Source of the DNA: Deltaproteobacteria bacterium
GTDB lineage: Bacteria; Myxococcota_A; UBA9160; PR03
DNA length: 64,000 bases
Direction: 5' to 3'
Assembly: GCA_035063765.1 (NCBI GenBank)
Contig: JAPSFT010000019.1
Coordinates: forward strand, 1-64,000
The first letter of the stretch is position 1. Every line of letters starts with the position of its first letter. Position numbers and translations under genes: made by a program. The notes under the pieces are model-generated. The model searched no databases, was not told the origin of the DNA, and was given only the letters and a program-made list of their open reading frames with translations. Of this stretch, positions 28,828 through 40,245 are shown in pieces.

Positions 28828-30087
28828 ATGGAGACCGGAGTCCTCGTCTACGTCGATCTCGAAGGCACGCCCTGCTTTGCGGGACGCCTGTGGGCGCGAA
28901 CCCGCAAGCGCCGGGAGAGCGCGAGCTTCGAGTACGACCGCAGCTGGCTCGAGCGCCCGGAGCGCTTCTCTCTGGAGCCGGCGCTCACGCTCGGCCCCGG
29001 GCCCTTCCATGCCCGCCCGGAGAAGCCCCTCTTCGGTGCGATCGGCGACTCCGCTCCCGACCGCTGGGGGCGCGCGCTGATGCGCCGCGCCGAGCGCCGC
29101 CGCGCCGAGCGCGCAGGCGAGGCGCCGCGCACATTGCGCGAGATCGACTATCTGCTGAGGGTCGACGACCAGGTGCGCCAGGGAGCGCTGCGCTTCGCCG
29201 CCGATGCGAAGGGGCCCTTCCTCGCCGCCCGGGATGCCACCCCGATCCCGCCGCTGATCGACCTTCCGCGACTGCTCGCGGCTGCCGATCACGTGGCCGC
29301 GGAATCCGACAGCGATGAGGACCTGCGGCTGCTGATGGCGCCCGGCTCGTCGCTCGGCGGCACGCGGCCCAAGGCTTCCGTGATCGATCGTGACGGCCAT
29401 CTCGCGATCGCGAAGTTCCCGAACGAGAACGATCCGTATGACACCGTCCGGTGGGAGGCGGTCGCTCTCGCGTTGGCCGAGGCTGCCGGCATCCCGGTGC
29501 CCGGATGGCGCGTCGAGAGGGTGGGCGACAGGTTCGTTCTCCTGCTTCGCCGCTTCGACCGGGCAGGGGTCGGGCGGATTCCCTTCCTCTCGGCCCTGAG
29601 CATGCTCGATGCCGTCGATCTCGAGACCCGCAGCTACCTCGAGTTCGTCGACGCCTTGCGCAGGTACGGCGCTGCACCGAAGGAGGACATGCACCAGCTC
29701 TGGCGCCGCCTCGTCTTCACGATCCTGATCTCGAATACCGACGATCACCTGCGCAATCACGGGTTCCTCCATGCCGGCCTCACGGGCTGGCGCCTGGCCC
29801 CCGCCTACGACCTCAATCCGGTCCCGGTCGACATCAAGCCGCGGATCCTCGCGACCGCGATCGACCTCGAGGACACGGCCGCCTCCCTCGATCTCGCCTT
29901 CGGCGTCATCGATTCCTTCGAGCTCGCCGCGGGGGAGGCTCGCGCGATCGCGGGCCAGGTCGGCCAGGCCGTCTCCCGCTGGCGCGCCGTCGCCAGGGAG
30001 CAGGGGCTCCCTGAAGCCGCGATCGACCGCATGGCGTCCGCCTTCGAGCATCCCGACCTCGCGGCGGCGCTGGCAGCGCGGCGATGA
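28828..30087 (+). CDS. HipA-like serine/threonine kinase toxin
   Basis: The 419-residue protein shows HipA landmarks: N-terminal subdomain 1 (FGAIGDSAPDRWGRAL), glycine loop SSLGGTRPKASV (174-185), IAKFPNENDPYDT, the catalytic motif SNTDDHLRNHGFL with Asp305, and AYDLNP for metal binding. E. coli HipA phosphorylates glutamyl-tRNA synthetase and causes persistence; the target here is unknown. The pair sits between rplS and yraN, where many bacteria have rnhB, and its promoter composition suggests later insertion. Confidence 0.9.
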   Translation: METGVLVYVDLEGTPCFAGRLWARTRKRRESASFEYDRSWLERPERFSLEPALTLGPGPFHARPEKPLFGAIGDSAPDRWGRALMRRAERRRAERAGEAPRTLREIDYLLRVDDQVRQGALRFAADAKGPFLAARDATPIPPLIDLPRLLAAADHVAAESDSDEDLRLLMAPGSSLGGTRPKASVIDRDGHLAIAKFPNENDPYDTVRWEAVALALAEAAGIPVPGWRVERVGDRFVLLLRRFDRAGVGRIPFLSALSMLDAVDLETRSYLEFVDALRRYGAAPKEDMHQLWRRLVFTILISNTDDHLRNHGFLHAGLTGWRLAPAYDLNPVPVDIKPRILATAIDLEDTAASLDLAFGVIDSFELAAGEARAIAGQVGQAVSRWRAVAREQGLPEAAIDRMASAFEHPDLAAALAARR

Positions 30088-30132
30088 CCCCGAGGGCCGC
30101 CGCGGCCTGCGCATAGGGCCAGGCCGGGGCGC

Positions 30133-30567
30133 TCAGGAATCCCCGGCGTCGAAGGCCCCCTCGAGGTGCTCGAGGCGCCAGGCGCCGTCCGGGCCCCGCT
30201 CGCAGGCGATCACGTCGAAGCGGGCGTGCAGCCCCGGCCGGCCGTGGGCGGCGAGCCAGGCGGCCGCCCCGCGCACGAGGCGGGCACGTTTGCGCCGGTC
30301 CACCGCCTCGGCGGGCGTGCCGGCGCCCCGGCTCGCGCGGGTCTTCACCTCGACGAAGGCGACCAGCGCCCCGCGTCCGGCGACGAGGTCGAGCTCGACG
30401 CCTCCGGCGCGCAGGTTGCGCGCGAGCACGCGCCAGCCGCGCGCCTCGAGCCAGGCGGCGGCGCGCGCCTCGCCCTCGATCCCGAGCGCGCGCCGGGCCG
30501 AGGGGTGCGGCGCGGGCGCGGGTCGCCCCGCCTCTCGTCGCCTGGAAGGCGGCCCCGGAGCTCGCAT
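30133..30567 (-). CDS. YraN/UPF0102 family nuclease-like protein
   Basis: The 144-residue protein has the UPF0102 pattern: GIEGEARAAAWLEARGWRVL, NLRAGGVELDLVA, LVAFVEVKTRAS and the final FDVIACE. The acidic Glu/Asp/Lys cluster is that of Holliday-junction-resolvase-like nucleases; function is unproven. The ATG at 30567 shares CATG with a possible upstream start of divergent rsmI. A long frame running further upstream is antisense to rsmI. Confidence 0.85.
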   Translation of the reverse strand: MRAPGPPSRRREAGRPAPAPHPSARRALGIEGEARAAAWLEARGWRVLARNLRAGGVELDLVAGRGALVAFVEVKTRASRGAGTPAEAVDRRKRARLVRGAAAWLAAHGRPGLHARFDVIACERGPDGAWRLEHLEGAFDAGDS

Positions 30568-30628
30568 GGAGCGGACCTCGGCGGGACCGGTGGGGGAGGG
30601 CCCGACGGTAGCCCATCCTGTGCGCGCG

Positions 30629-31522
30629 ATGGCCGGGACCCCGGGCGGCACCCTCCACCTCGTGGCGACCCCGATCGGGAACCTCGAGGACGTGACCCTG
30701 CGCGCGCTGCGGGTGCTGCGCGAGGCCGCGCTCGTCCTCGCCGAGGACACGCGGCGCACGCGCATCCTGCTCGACCGCCACGGCATCGCGGCCCGGCCCC
30801 GCTCGCTCCACGCGCACAACGAGGCGGCGCGCACGGCCGAGGTGCTGGCGGCGCTCGCCGCGGGCCGCGACGTGGCGCTCGTCTCGGACGCCGGAACACC
30901 CCTCGTCTCCGATCCCGGCGAGCGGCTGGTCGCGGCCGCGATCGCGGCGGGCCACCCGGTCGTACCGGTGCCGGGGCCCTCCGCGGTGCTGGCGGCGCTC
31001 GCCGGCTCGGGCCTCCCGCCCGTGCCCTTCGCCTTCCTCGGCTTCGCCCCGCGCCGCGCGGCCGAGCGCGCCGCGCGCTTCGCCCCCTTCCGCGGGCGGC
31101 CCGAGACGCTCGTCCTCTTCGAGTCCCCGCACCGGCTCGCCGCCACCCTGCGCGCCCTCGCCGAGGCCCTGGGCCCGCGCCCCGCCTGCGTCGCCCGCGA
31201 GCTCACGAAGCTCCACGAGGAGTGGGCCCGCGCCACGCTCCCGGCGCTCGCCGAGCGCTTCGCAGGCGGTACGCGCGGCGAGCTCACGATCGTGGTCGGC
31301 GGAGCGCCTCCGGGCGGGGTCGAGGGGCGCTCCGCGAGCGGCGGGGCCCACGGTGCCTCCCCGAACGAGCCGGACGGAGCACCTCGGCTCGGGCCGCGGA
31401 TCGCCGCCATGCGCCGGGCGGGCCTCGGAGCGCGCGAGATCGCCGGCGTGCTGGCAAAGGAGCTCGGCTGCACGCGGCGCGAGGCCTACGCGCTCGTGCA
31501 CCGGCACGGGGACGACGCGTAG
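30629..31522 (+). CDS. rsmI: 16S rRNA (cytidine1402-2'-O)-methyltransferase
   Basis: The 297-residue SAM enzyme carries the tetrapyrrole-methylase fold: LHLVATPIGNLEDVTLRALR, LAEDTRRTRILLDRH, VALVSDAGTPLVSDPG and VPVPGPSAVLAAL. It methylates C1402 in the ribosomal decoding centre. The ATG at 30629 is chosen; an in-frame ATG at 30566 would add 21 unconserved residues and overlap the yraN start. The linker (GGVEGRSASGGAHGA) before the C-terminal helix is longer than usual. Confidence 0.95.
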   Translation: MAGTPGGTLHLVATPIGNLEDVTLRALRVLREAALVLAEDTRRTRILLDRHGIAARPRSLHAHNEAARTAEVLAALAAGRDVALVSDAGTPLVSDPGERLVAAAIAAGHPVVPVPGPSAVLAALAGSGLPPVPFAFLGFAPRRAAERAARFAPFRGRPETLVLFESPHRLAATLRALAEALGPRPACVARELTKLHEEWARATLPALAERFAGGTRGELTIVVGGAPPGGVEGRSASGGAHGASPNEPDGAPRLGPRIAAMRRAGLGAREIAGVLAKELGCTRREAYALVHRHGDDA

Positions 31523-31559
31523 CCGCCCGAGACCGGCTTCCCCGAGCGCCGCAATCCCC

Positions 31560-33644
<2,085 letters not shown>

Positions 33645-33710
33645 TTAGCCCGCCCCAGGGGCGCGAACCACGGGGACGCGCTCTTCGCGAAGCGGAGGAG
33701 AGACACCGCC

Positions 33711-34585
33711 GTGTACGAGGGGGAGGGCGCCGAGCTGCGCCCGGAGGATCGGCGCCTGGCCGACCTCGAGAGCGAGGTGCTGCGCACGGGGCGTGCGCTC
33801 CACGAGGCCAACCGCGAGCTGGCCGCGCTGCGCGAGCGCCTGCGCGGGGAGGCCGCCGAGCGCGAGGAGCTGCTCACCGTGGTGAGCCACGAGCTGCGGA
33901 CGCCCTGCACCGTGATCCAGGGCTACAACCGCCTCCTCCTCTCGGGCCGCTTCGGGCCGCTCTCCGAGAAGCAGCGCCACTTCCTCGAGGAGAGCCAGAA
34001 GAGCTGCCAGCGCCTCAACACCTTCCTCGCCAATCTCCTCGAGACCGCGCGTGCGGGCCTCTCGGTGGGCCCGCTCGAGGTGGCCGAGGCGCCGCTCGGG
34101 CCGCTCGTCGAAGGGGTCGTGCGCCACCTCGCGCCGCTCCTCGACGAGCGCGGCCTGCGCGTGAGCCTCGCGCTCGACCCCGCCGCGCCGCGCGCGCGCT
34201 GCGACCCGCCGCGGGTCGAGCAGGTGCTCGTGAACCTGATCGGCAACGCGCTCGGCTTCGCGCCCGCCGGGAGCGCCATCGAGGTGACCTCGCGCGCGGT
34301 CGAGCAGGACGGGCGGCGCTTCGTCGAGATCGCCGTCCTCGACGCGGGCCCGGGCGTCGCGCCGCGCGACCGCGAGCGCATCTTCGAGCCCTACGTGCAG
34401 GCCGGCGACGGCCGCAAGGCGGGCGGTCTCGGCCTCGGCCTCGCGATCTGCCGGCGCATCGTCGAGGCGCACGGCGGGCGGATCGGCGTCGAGCCCCGGG
34501 CCGGCGGGGGGAGCCGCTTCGCCTTCACGCTGCCGGCGCCCGAGCCGCGCGCCGCCCGCGCGCTCGCCGAGGAGGCCGTCGCGCG

Positions 34586-34589
<4 letters not shown>
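33711..34589 (+). CDS. Cytoplasmic sensor histidine kinase
   Basis: The 292-residue kinase starts with a coiled coil (about residues 8-50, ADLESEVLRTGRALHEANRE). HisKA follows with the phospho-acceptor His60 in VVSHELRTP, then HATPase with N-box NLIGNALGFAPAG, DAGPGV and GLGLGLAICRRIVEAHGG. No membrane span or sensor domain is seen, so the signal is probably cytoplasmic or comes through a partner. The GTG at 33711 is chosen for its GGAGGAG ten bases upstream; an in-frame ATG at 33636 lacks one. The stop overlaps the response regulator as ATGA. Confidence 0.88.
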
Positions 34590-36010
<1,421 letters not shown>

Positions 36011-36017
36011 GGGCGCT

Positions 36018-36749
36018 TCAGCGCGTCCTTGCCGGTCCCCCTGCCTCGTCCGGCAGGAAGCGGCTGCGCTGGGCCTCGAAGGTCTCCTGGGCACGGGCGT
36101 AGTCGTCCTGCCGCCCGATGTCGAGCCAGTGGCCCGCGAACGGAAAGCTCATCACTCGCTCGCCCCTCCGCATCAGCTCGCGGAGCAGGTCGGGGACGTC
36201 GAAGGCGCCCTCGGGAAGCAGCGTCAGCACCCGGCGGGAGAGCGCGTAGACGCCCATCGAGACGGTGTAGGGCAGGATCGGCTTCTCACGGTACTCGACG
36301 ATCCTCCCGTCGGAGGCCGTCTCGATCACTCCGAGGTCGATCCTCACCTCGCGCGCGTAGGTGCCGATCGTGGCGGCGTTGCCCTGCTTCCGGTGCTCGC
36401 CAAGCAGCGCTCCGTAGTCGAGGTCGGTGAGCAGATCACCGTTCATCACCAGGAAGTCGTCTTCGAGATCCGGGATCAATCGCAGCGGGCCGGCCGTTCC
36501 GAGCGGGCCCTCCTCGAGCGAGTAGTCGATCGCCACGCCGAAGCGCGAGCCGTCGCCGAAGAACGCACGCAACAGCTCGGCCAGGTGGCCCACGGCCAGG
36601 GTGATGCGGTGGAATCCGTAGTGGCGGAGCTGGCGGACGACCACCTCCAGGATCGGGATGTCGCCGAGTGGCATCAGCGGCTTCGGAAAGGCAACCGTAT
36701 ACGGTGCGAGCCGCGTCCCGCGGCCGCCGGCCAGGATCACTGCCCTCAT
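36018..36749 (-). CDS. Sugar-1-phosphate nucleotidyltransferase
   Basis: The 243-residue enzyme has the nucleotidyltransferase signature MRAVILAGGRGTRLAPYT, the PKPLMPLGDIP substrate loop, and the metal motif MNGDLLTDLDY. It makes an NDP-sugar from a sugar phosphate; the sugar cannot be told. It is third in an ATGA-coupled run with a LegB-like dehydratase and an RMD-like reductase, which suggests that it serves a deoxy- or amino-sugar pathway. Confidence 0.9.
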   Translation of the reverse strand: MRAVILAGGRGTRLAPYTVAFPKPLMPLGDIPILEVVVRQLRHYGFHRITLAVGHLAELLRAFFGDGSRFGVAIDYSLEEGPLGTAGPLRLIPDLEDDFLVMNGDLLTDLDYGALLGEHRKQGNAATIGTYAREVRIDLGVIETASDGRIVEYREKPILPYTVSMGVYALSRRVLTLLPEGAFDVPDLLRELMRRGERVMSFPFAGHWLDIGRQDDYARAQETFEAQRSRFLPDEAGGPARTR

Positions 36750-37744
36750 ACCGTGTAGGCCTCGGGGCGGTACAGGTGCAGATGCTCACGCACGAAGGCG
36801 AGCGTCTCCTTGAGACCGTCATCGAGGCTCCAGCGCGGCTTCCAGCCGCACCGCTCGCTGGCCTTCCGGGCGTCGCAGACGAGCTCGAAGACCTCGGACT
36901 TCTCGGGCCGCAGGCGCTGGCTGTCGCTTCGGAGACGGACCCGGGGGCGCCCGGCGAGCTCCAGGATCCGCCGCGCCAGGTCGCCGATCGTGATGCCACG
37001 ACCGGAGCCGACGTTGGTCACGACGCCCAGGCAGGCGTCGGAAGACGCAACCGCCAGGAAGCCTTCGACGGTGTCGGCGACGTAGTTGAGGTCGCGCACC
37101 GGATCGAGGGAGCCGAGGGCGACCTCCTCGCGTCCTGCTAGCACCTGGGCGGCGATCGTCGGGATCACGGCCCGCGCCGACTGGCGCGGCCCGTAGGTGT
37201 TGAACGGGCGGATGATCGCCACCGGGAGGTCGAAGGAGCGAAAGTAGGACTCGGCGAGGTGGTCGGCGCCGATCTTCGAGGCGGAGTAGGGAGACTGGCC
37301 CTGCATCGGGTGCTTCTCGTCGATCGGCGTGTAGAGCGCCGTCCCGTAGGTCTCGCTCGTGGACGTGTGCACGAGGCGAGCGACGCCGTGCGCTCGCACG
37401 GCCTCGAGCACGTTCAGGGTGCCCGACACGTTGGTCGCCACGTACGAGGCCGGGGCGGCGTACGAGTAGGGGATCGCGATCAACGCGGCGAGATGGAAGA
37501 CGGTGTCCACGCCGCGAACCGCCTGGGCGACGCTCCAGGGATCGGTCACGTCTCCGAAGCGGAGATCGATGGCCTCGCGTACCTCACGCGGGGCGAGCGC
37601 CAGGAGTCCCGCGTCCGAGCGCGAGTTGTAGCGGGCCAGGGCGCGGACCTCGGCTCCCCGCCGGACCAGCTCCTCGGTCAGGTGCGAGCCGATGAACCCG
37701 CCCGCGCCGGTCACCAGGACCTTGCGGCCCGACCAGGATGTCAT
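36746..37744 (-). CDS. NAD-dependent sugar epimerase/dehydratase, LegB-like
   Basis: The 332-residue extended SDR has the Rossmann motif VLVTGAGGFIGSHL, the Ser-Thr-x-Glu element HTSTSETYG and the active-site YSASKIGAD. RYNSRSDAGLL after the second strand recalls the YNS segment of LegB, the UDP-sugar 4,6-dehydratase of legionaminic acid synthesis; other 4,6-dehydratases or epimerases are possible. ATGA overlaps link it to both neighbours. Confidence 0.85.
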   Translation of the reverse strand: MTSWSGRKVLVTGAGGFIGSHLTEELVRRGAEVRALARYNSRSDAGLLALAPREVREAIDLRFGDVTDPWSVAQAVRGVDTVFHLAALIAIPYSYAAPASYVATNVSGTLNVLEAVRAHGVARLVHTSTSETYGTALYTPIDEKHPMQGQSPYSASKIGADHLAESYFRSFDLPVAIIRPFNTYGPRQSARAVIPTIAAQVLAGREEVALGSLDPVRDLNYVADTVEGFLAVASSDACLGVVTNVGSGRGITIGDLARRILELAGRPRVRLRSDSQRLRPEKSEVFELVCDARKASERCGWKPRWSLDDGLKETLAFVREHLHLYRPEAYTV

Positions 37745-38676
37745 CGTGCGCTCCCTCCATGCCGGAAGCGCTCGCGCCACTCGTTCAGGAGGTCCGCCAG
37801 GCTTTGCTCCAGCGGGATCTCGGGCTTCCAGCCGGTCTCCCTGAGGGCGCGCTCCGCCGAGCCTACCTGGCTCCGGATTCCGCCCCCTGCGGTCGGATCG
37901 CTCCGGACCTCGATCTCCTGGTCGGTCATCCGGAGCAGGGACTCGAGGACTTCGGAGACCCGCGTGCCGCGGCCCGAGCACAGGTTGTAGGCGCGGCCCG
38001 GCACGCCCCGCTCGGCGAGAGCGAGGTAGCCGCTCGCGATGTCGCGAACGTCGCAGAAGTCGCGCACGGTCGTGAGATCTCCCACCCGGACTGCGCTCTC
38101 GGACCCGGCCTCGACGGCTGCCACACCGCGAGCGAGGGCCGAGCATACCAAAGCATCGGGTTCACCCGGGCCGACGTGATTGAAGGCGCGGCCAGCGACG
38201 ACCTCCAGTCCCGCGCGGCCGCTGAAGGAGAGTGCGAGCGCCTCCGCCGCCACCTTGCTCCACCCGTAGACCCCGGCCGGATGGAAGGGCGCGTCCTCGG
38301 TGACGACCGCCCAGTGCTCTGGCAGCCGGCCGTACTGAGCGCTGCTGCCGGCGACGACCACCCGCGCACAGCCCGGATGCGCGGCCAGCACCTCGAGAAG
38401 CCGCAGCGTGCCGACGGCGTTCGCCTCGAGGATCGCCTCGGGTGGGCCTCCGGATGCCGTCAGCCCGGCCAGGTGGAAGACGAAGTCCGGTGCTGCCTCC
38501 CGCAGCGCGGTGAGCAGTGCCTCGCGGTCGCCGAGATCGGCCGGGAACATGCGCACGCAATGCGGCGCGCTGCCCGGCCGGCGGTCCAGTCCGTAGACGC
38601 TGGCCCCGCGCTCGACGAGACGGCTCGTCAGATGCCTGCCGACGAAGCCGAGACAGCCGGTCACCAGCGCTCGCAT
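37741..38676 (-). CDS. NAD(P)-dependent sugar reductase, RMD-like
   Basis: The 311-residue SDR starts MRALVTGCLGFVGRHLTSRL and has FHLAGLTASGG, AGSSAQYGRLP and the catalytic YGWSKVAAEAL. The AFNHVGPG and RDFCDVRDIASGYL segments match GDP-6-deoxy-mannose reductases, which make GDP-D-rhamnose. No GDP-mannose 4,6-dehydratase is beside it, so the substrate may come from the neighbouring dehydratase or from elsewhere. First gene of the minus-strand sugar-nucleotide operon. Confidence 0.83.
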   Translation of the reverse strand: MRALVTGCLGFVGRHLTSRLVERGASVYGLDRRPGSAPHCVRMFPADLGDREALLTALREAAPDFVFHLAGLTASGGPPEAILEANAVGTLRLLEVLAAHPGCARVVVAGSSAQYGRLPEHWAVVTEDAPFHPAGVYGWSKVAAEALALSFSGRAGLEVVAGRAFNHVGPGEPDALVCSALARGVAAVEAGSESAVRVGDLTTVRDFCDVRDIASGYLALAERGVPGRAYNLCSGRGTRVSEVLESLLRMTDQEIEVRSDPTAGGGIRSQVGSAERALRETGWKPEIPLEQSLADLLNEWRERFRHGGSAR

Positions 38677-38721
38677 GGGGCTCCCGTTCTCCTGCTCCGG
38701 CTGAGGGGCCGGTCGGGCCGC

Positions 38722-38739
38722 CGGATGCTATGGCATCCG
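38722..38739. promoter_or_regulatory. Inverted repeat in a divergent spacer
   Basis: CGGATGC-TATG-GCATCCG is a perfect 7-bp dyad with a four-base centre, midway between the divergent reductase and glycosyltransferase genes. A role as operator is inferred from position only. Confidence 0.4.
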
Positions 38740-38761
38740 CGCCCAACTGGGGATCCAGGCC

Positions 38762-39697
38762 GTGGAGATCTTGCCGAGAGCTGCAAGCGGTGCACCGTCG
38801 CGAATCGTCGTCGTCGGAACCCTCAATCATCTGGATTCCGCTGCGGCCCTGTGTCGCGCTGCCGGCATGGAGGCCTGGACGGTGCCGATCGACACCTATC
38901 CTGGCGCTGCACGATGGTTGCTCTCGCGGGATTTCTGGCGGGCAGACGCGGTCTTCCAATGTGGGACGGGCGGCGTCAAGTATATCCTTGCAGCCCGGCT
39001 CTTCGGCAAGCCGCTGATCCGCCACTGGATCGGCACCGATGCCTGGACCTTCCTGGCCGACCGGAGTCCATTGCGCCGCCTGCGCTGTTGGCTGGCACGG
39101 CGCGGGCCAGCGCTCCACCTCTTCGTCACCGACGAGATGGCGCGTGGTCTCGCGGAAGTGGGTATCGAAGGAACGGTCGTGCGTTACGTGACCCGGGCGA
39201 TGCATGCCGCGAGCGAGCCGCTGCCCAAGGAGTTCTCGGTGCTCACCTACTGGCTGCCCGGACGGCGGAGCTTCTATGGCGGCGACGTCGTGCTCGCCCT
39301 TGCGCGTGAGCTGCCCGAAGTCCGCTTCCGGGTCCTCGGCGTCACCGATCCGGAGGACGCCGAGCCTCCGCCGAACGTCGAGCTGCTCGGCTTCGTGGAC
39401 GACATCGAGGCCGTGGTGCGAAGGGCGTCGGTGCTGATCCGGATGCCGCAAACGGATGGTGCACCGAACCTGCCGATCGAGATGCTGGCTCGCGGGCGCT
39501 ACGTGATCTACAACAAGCCGCTCCCGGGCTGTCACCTCGCGCGGGATCTCGACGAGGCGCGCCGCGCACTGGCCGAGATCCGTACCCTGCGGGCTGCGAA
39601 CGATACGGGCGCGCGCTTCGTTCGCGAGGAGTGCACCCTCGAGCACCAGGCCGCCACGCTCGCGAAGGCGATCGATCGCTGGTGTAGCGCGCGCTAG
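38762..39697 (+). CDS. Putative glycosyltransferase (GT-B-like)
   Basis: The 311-residue protein shows GT-B features without a named family: IRHWIGTDAW, a middle strand FVTDEMARGL, and late FRVLGVTDP, VELLGFVDDIEAVV and DGAPNLPIEMLARGRYV, which resembles the donor-binding region of GT4 enzymes. It would add one sugar to a lipid-linked glycan in the cytoplasm. GTG start. It points away from the sugar-nucleotide operon and converges with the ACT-domain gene. Confidence 0.7.
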   Translation: MEILPRAASGAPSRIVVVGTLNHLDSAAALCRAAGMEAWTVPIDTYPGAARWLLSRDFWRADAVFQCGTGGVKYILAARLFGKPLIRHWIGTDAWTFLADRSPLRRLRCWLARRGPALHLFVTDEMARGLAEVGIEGTVVRYVTRAMHAASEPLPKEFSVLTYWLPGRRSFYGGDVVLALARELPEVRFRVLGVTDPEDAEPPPNVELLGFVDDIEAVVRRASVLIRMPQTDGAPNLPIEMLARGRYVIYNKPLPGCHLARDLDEARRALAEIRTLRAANDTGARFVREECTLEHQAATLAKAIDRWCSAR

Positions 39698-39708
39698 AGC
39701 GGATCAGA

Positions 39709-40245
39709 TCAGAGCGGGGCGAGCTCGACGTCGAGCACCAAGCGGTCGGCCACGCGCTCGAGCGCCTCGCGCAGCGCCGCCGGATCGAGCGGCTCCGGCA
39801 TCTCCACCGTCGCGACCATCTCGTAGTGGGGCTGCCCTCCGAAGCCGGGGCGGCTGCGGGTCGTGAGCTCGCCGATGTTGACGCCGTGCTCGGCGAGCAC
39901 GCGGCCGATCGCGGCGACGATGCCCGCGCGGTCCTGGCCGGAGGCGGTGACGCGCGCGGCGACGAAGCCCGGGGCCGGGACGGGGCTGCGCGGCTCGCCC
40001 TCGAGCGCGCGGAGCAGGATCGTGAGGCCGTGGTCGCGCTCGAGGCGCTTCGCGCCCTGGGCCAGCCGGTCCGCACAGCCCGCGGCGGCGGACGAGGCCA
40101 GCAGGATCACCGCGAAGTCGGTCCCGAGGATCGTCATCCGCGAGTCCTCGAGGTTCGCGTCGCAGTCGTAGACGAGCTGCGCGAGCTCGGCGACGAGCCC
40201 CGGGCGGTCCTGGCCGATGGCGGAGAGCACGAACCAGCGCCTCAT
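39709..40245 (-). CDS. Double ACT-domain regulator, GcvR-like
   Basis: A 178-residue protein with two ACT domains: residues 1-80 (FVLSAIGQDRPGLVAELAQ) and 92-175 (ARVTASGQDRAGIVAAIGRV). This is the plan of GcvR, an amino-acid-sensing repressor partner of the glycine cleavage system, and of similar orphan proteins. It overlaps the heparinase stop as ATGA, so it is co-translated with a polysaccharide enzyme, an unusual pairing. A longer frame to 40356 is antisense or filler. Confidence 0.82.
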   Translation of the reverse strand: MRRWFVLSAIGQDRPGLVAELAQLVYDCDANLEDSRMTILGTDFAVILLASSAAAGCADRLAQGAKRLERDHGLTILLRALEGEPRSPVPAPGFVAARVTASGQDRAGIVAAIGRVLAEHGVNIGELTTRSRPGFGGQPHYEMVATVEMPEPLDPAALREALERVADRLVLDVELAPL

